Origin: Mycolicibacterium sp. MU0050 | GTDB lineage: Bacteria > Actinomycetota > Actinomycetes > Mycobacteriales > Mycobacteriaceae | Direction: 5' to 3' | DNA length: 64,000 nt | NCBI RefSeq assembly: GCF_963378085.1 | Contig: NZ_OY726395.1 | Span: 4,836,001-4,900,000, forward strand | Shown: piece by piece, positions 63,168-64,000 of the stretch | Numbering within the stretch: position 1 is the stretch's first letter | Layout: each line of letters starts with the position of its first letter | The notes under the pieces: generated by a model | What the model was told of the DNA's origin: nothing | Database searches by the model: none | The model's input: only the letters and a program-made list of their open reading frames with translations | Made by a program: the position numbers and the translations under genes

Positions 63168-63188
63168 TTGCCCTCCCTGTTGGAATCT

Positions 63189-63210
63189 GATCGACCGACC
63201 AAACTGTTAG
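63189..63210. promoter_or_regulatory. Candidate TetR operator, copy 1
   Basis: GATCGACCGACCAAACTG lies 22 bp upstream of the ferredoxin GTG in the divergent promoter. Its near-copy at 63930 (16 of 18 bases identical) lies after the TetR gene. Confidence 0.55.
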
Positions 63211-63275
63211 GATACGCAATGCCTATCACGGCGCGTGACAGACGGTCAAGCAACACTGCGACAAAGGACGGCTGA

Positions 63276-63869
63276 ATGCCCGTGTCCCCCAAGACCAAGC
63301 CTGCGGACAGCAGCGCGCGGCAGCGGCTCATCGAGGCCACCGCGAAGGTCATGCGCGAGGAGGGCTACGCTGCGGCCACCTCACGGCGGGTGGCCACCGA
63401 GGCCGGCGTCAAGCAGGCACTGGTGTACTACTACTTCCCCACCATGGACGACCTGTACGTCGAGGTGCTGCGGTCCGGCGCCGAGGCGTCCCTGGCGAAC
63501 ATGCGCGCCGCGCTGACCGACAACGACCCGCTGCGCACCCTCTGGCTGATCAACAGCGATCTGCGCATGACCGGGCTGAACACCGAGTTCATGGCGCTGG
63601 CCAATCATCGCAAGGCGATCCGCGCGGAACTCAAGGCGTACGCCGAGCGAGTGCGCGACATCGAGACGGCGGCGGTGACCGTCGCCCTGCGCACGGCCGG
63701 AGTCGACGTCGAGGAGTACCCGCCGGTGGCGGTGTCGATGATCATCGCGCAGATCGCCCGCAGCCTGTGCAACGAGAGCGCCGTCGGGGTCACCCTGGGG
63801 CACGAGGAACTCCGCGCGTTCATGAAACGCCAGCTCGACCTGTTCGCCGGCCCCACCTCGGACGACTGA
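63276..63869 (+). CDS. TetR-family transcriptional regulator
   Basis: The 197-aa TetR protein has the N-terminal helix-turn-helix at RQRLIEATAKVMREEGYAAATSRRVATEAGVKQALVYYYFPTMDDLY (~14-60). The C-terminal ligand domain is variable, with a conserved FMALANHRKAIRAELKAYAE stretch. AAAGGAC lies upstream of the ATG. It is divergent from the ferredoxin-P450-SDR operon and is probably its local repressor. Confidence 0.9.
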   Translation: MPVSPKTKPADSSARQRLIEATAKVMREEGYAAATSRRVATEAGVKQALVYYYFPTMDDLYVEVLRSGAEASLANMRAALTDNDPLRTLWLINSDLRMTGLNTEFMALANHRKAIRAELKAYAERVRDIETAAVTVALRTAGVDVEEYPPVAVSMIIAQIARSLCNESAVGVTLGHEELRAFMKRQLDLFAGPTSDD

Positions 63870-63929
63870 TCGACCACCCCACTTCCCCCACACCTGGTTG
63901 ACAGGTCGCCCGATCAATGCCACGCTCCT

Positions 63930-63950
63930 GATCGATCGACCAAACAGGGC
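63930..63950. promoter_or_regulatory. Candidate TetR operator, copy 2
   Basis: GATCGATCGACCAAACAG lies about 60 bp after the TetR stop and probably belongs to the promoter of the next gene, outside the window. It differs from copy 1 at two of 18 bases. Confidence 0.5.
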
Positions 63951-64000
63951 GATCACCCTCACGCCGGTCGGGCGATTGCTGGCAGGCGTCCGAAAGAATT

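Overview
The window looks like chromosome from a non-tuberculous, glycopeptidolipid (GPL)-producing mycobacterium. The reasons are high-GC codon use, a complete GPL locus (mbtH-mps1-mps2-gap, sugar transfer and methylation genes, mmpS/mmpL pairs), a mycobacterial hemophore-like secreted protein, and an almost continuous cobalamin (B12) block that includes cobF. Everything was called by reading the sequence; no database search was run.

Region 1 (1-4503) is a sulfide/persulfide locus resembling the staphylococcal cst operon. A persulfide dioxygenase-rhodanese (CstB-like) and a sulfide:quinone reductase (cut by the window edge) are transcribed leftward. A rhodanese/DUF2892 membrane protein, a TauE/SafE exporter, a CsoR-family regulator lacking the copper-binding His (CstR-like) and a DUF302 protein run rightward. 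The divergent promoter holds four copies of a TACCCC/GGGGTA palindrome, and a fifth lies just before the regulator.

Region 2 (4633-8813) has an apparent three-gene operon: an acidic protein of three 24-residue repeats, a JmjC/cupin-4 oxygenase and a sucrase/ferredoxin-like protein. It is followed on the other strand by a cytochrome b561-sulfite-oxidase-type fusion and a small HMA-fold protein without the metal-binding cysteines.

Region 3 (8945-17326) carries cobM-bluB, cobL, cobO, then an ISL3-family insertion sequence at the convergent cobO/cobU junction, then cobU-cobK-cobQ-cobF. Region 4 (17384-18939) holds an SDR dehydrogenase and an unknown membrane protein.

Region 5 (19040-59611) is the GPL locus, mostly leftward. 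Its parts are mmpS-mmpL-mmpL (transport), rmlA (TDP-sugar supply), three UDP-glycosyltransferase-like gtf genes, a sugar epimerase, a sulfotransferase, an acyltransferase, five SAM methyltransferases (fmt plus four rmt/TylF/MycE-like), then mbtH, mps1, mps2 and gap. The two NRPSs together read C-A-T-E / C-A-T-E / C + A-T-E / C-A-T-R. That fits the lipid-D-Phe-D-alloThr-D-Ala-L-alaninol core, with module 3 split between the two proteins. A hemophore-like gene sits inside the locus on the opposite strand.

Region 6 (59977-63869) contains an O-methyltransferase of the LCM type, a ferredoxin-P450-SDR operon and a divergent TetR regulator flanked by two copies of an 18-bp element. The strongest leads are the cst-like circuit, the repeat-protein/oxygenase/ferredoxin operon, the sulfotransferase within the GPL locus, and an 18-bp perfect palindrome upstream of mmpS.
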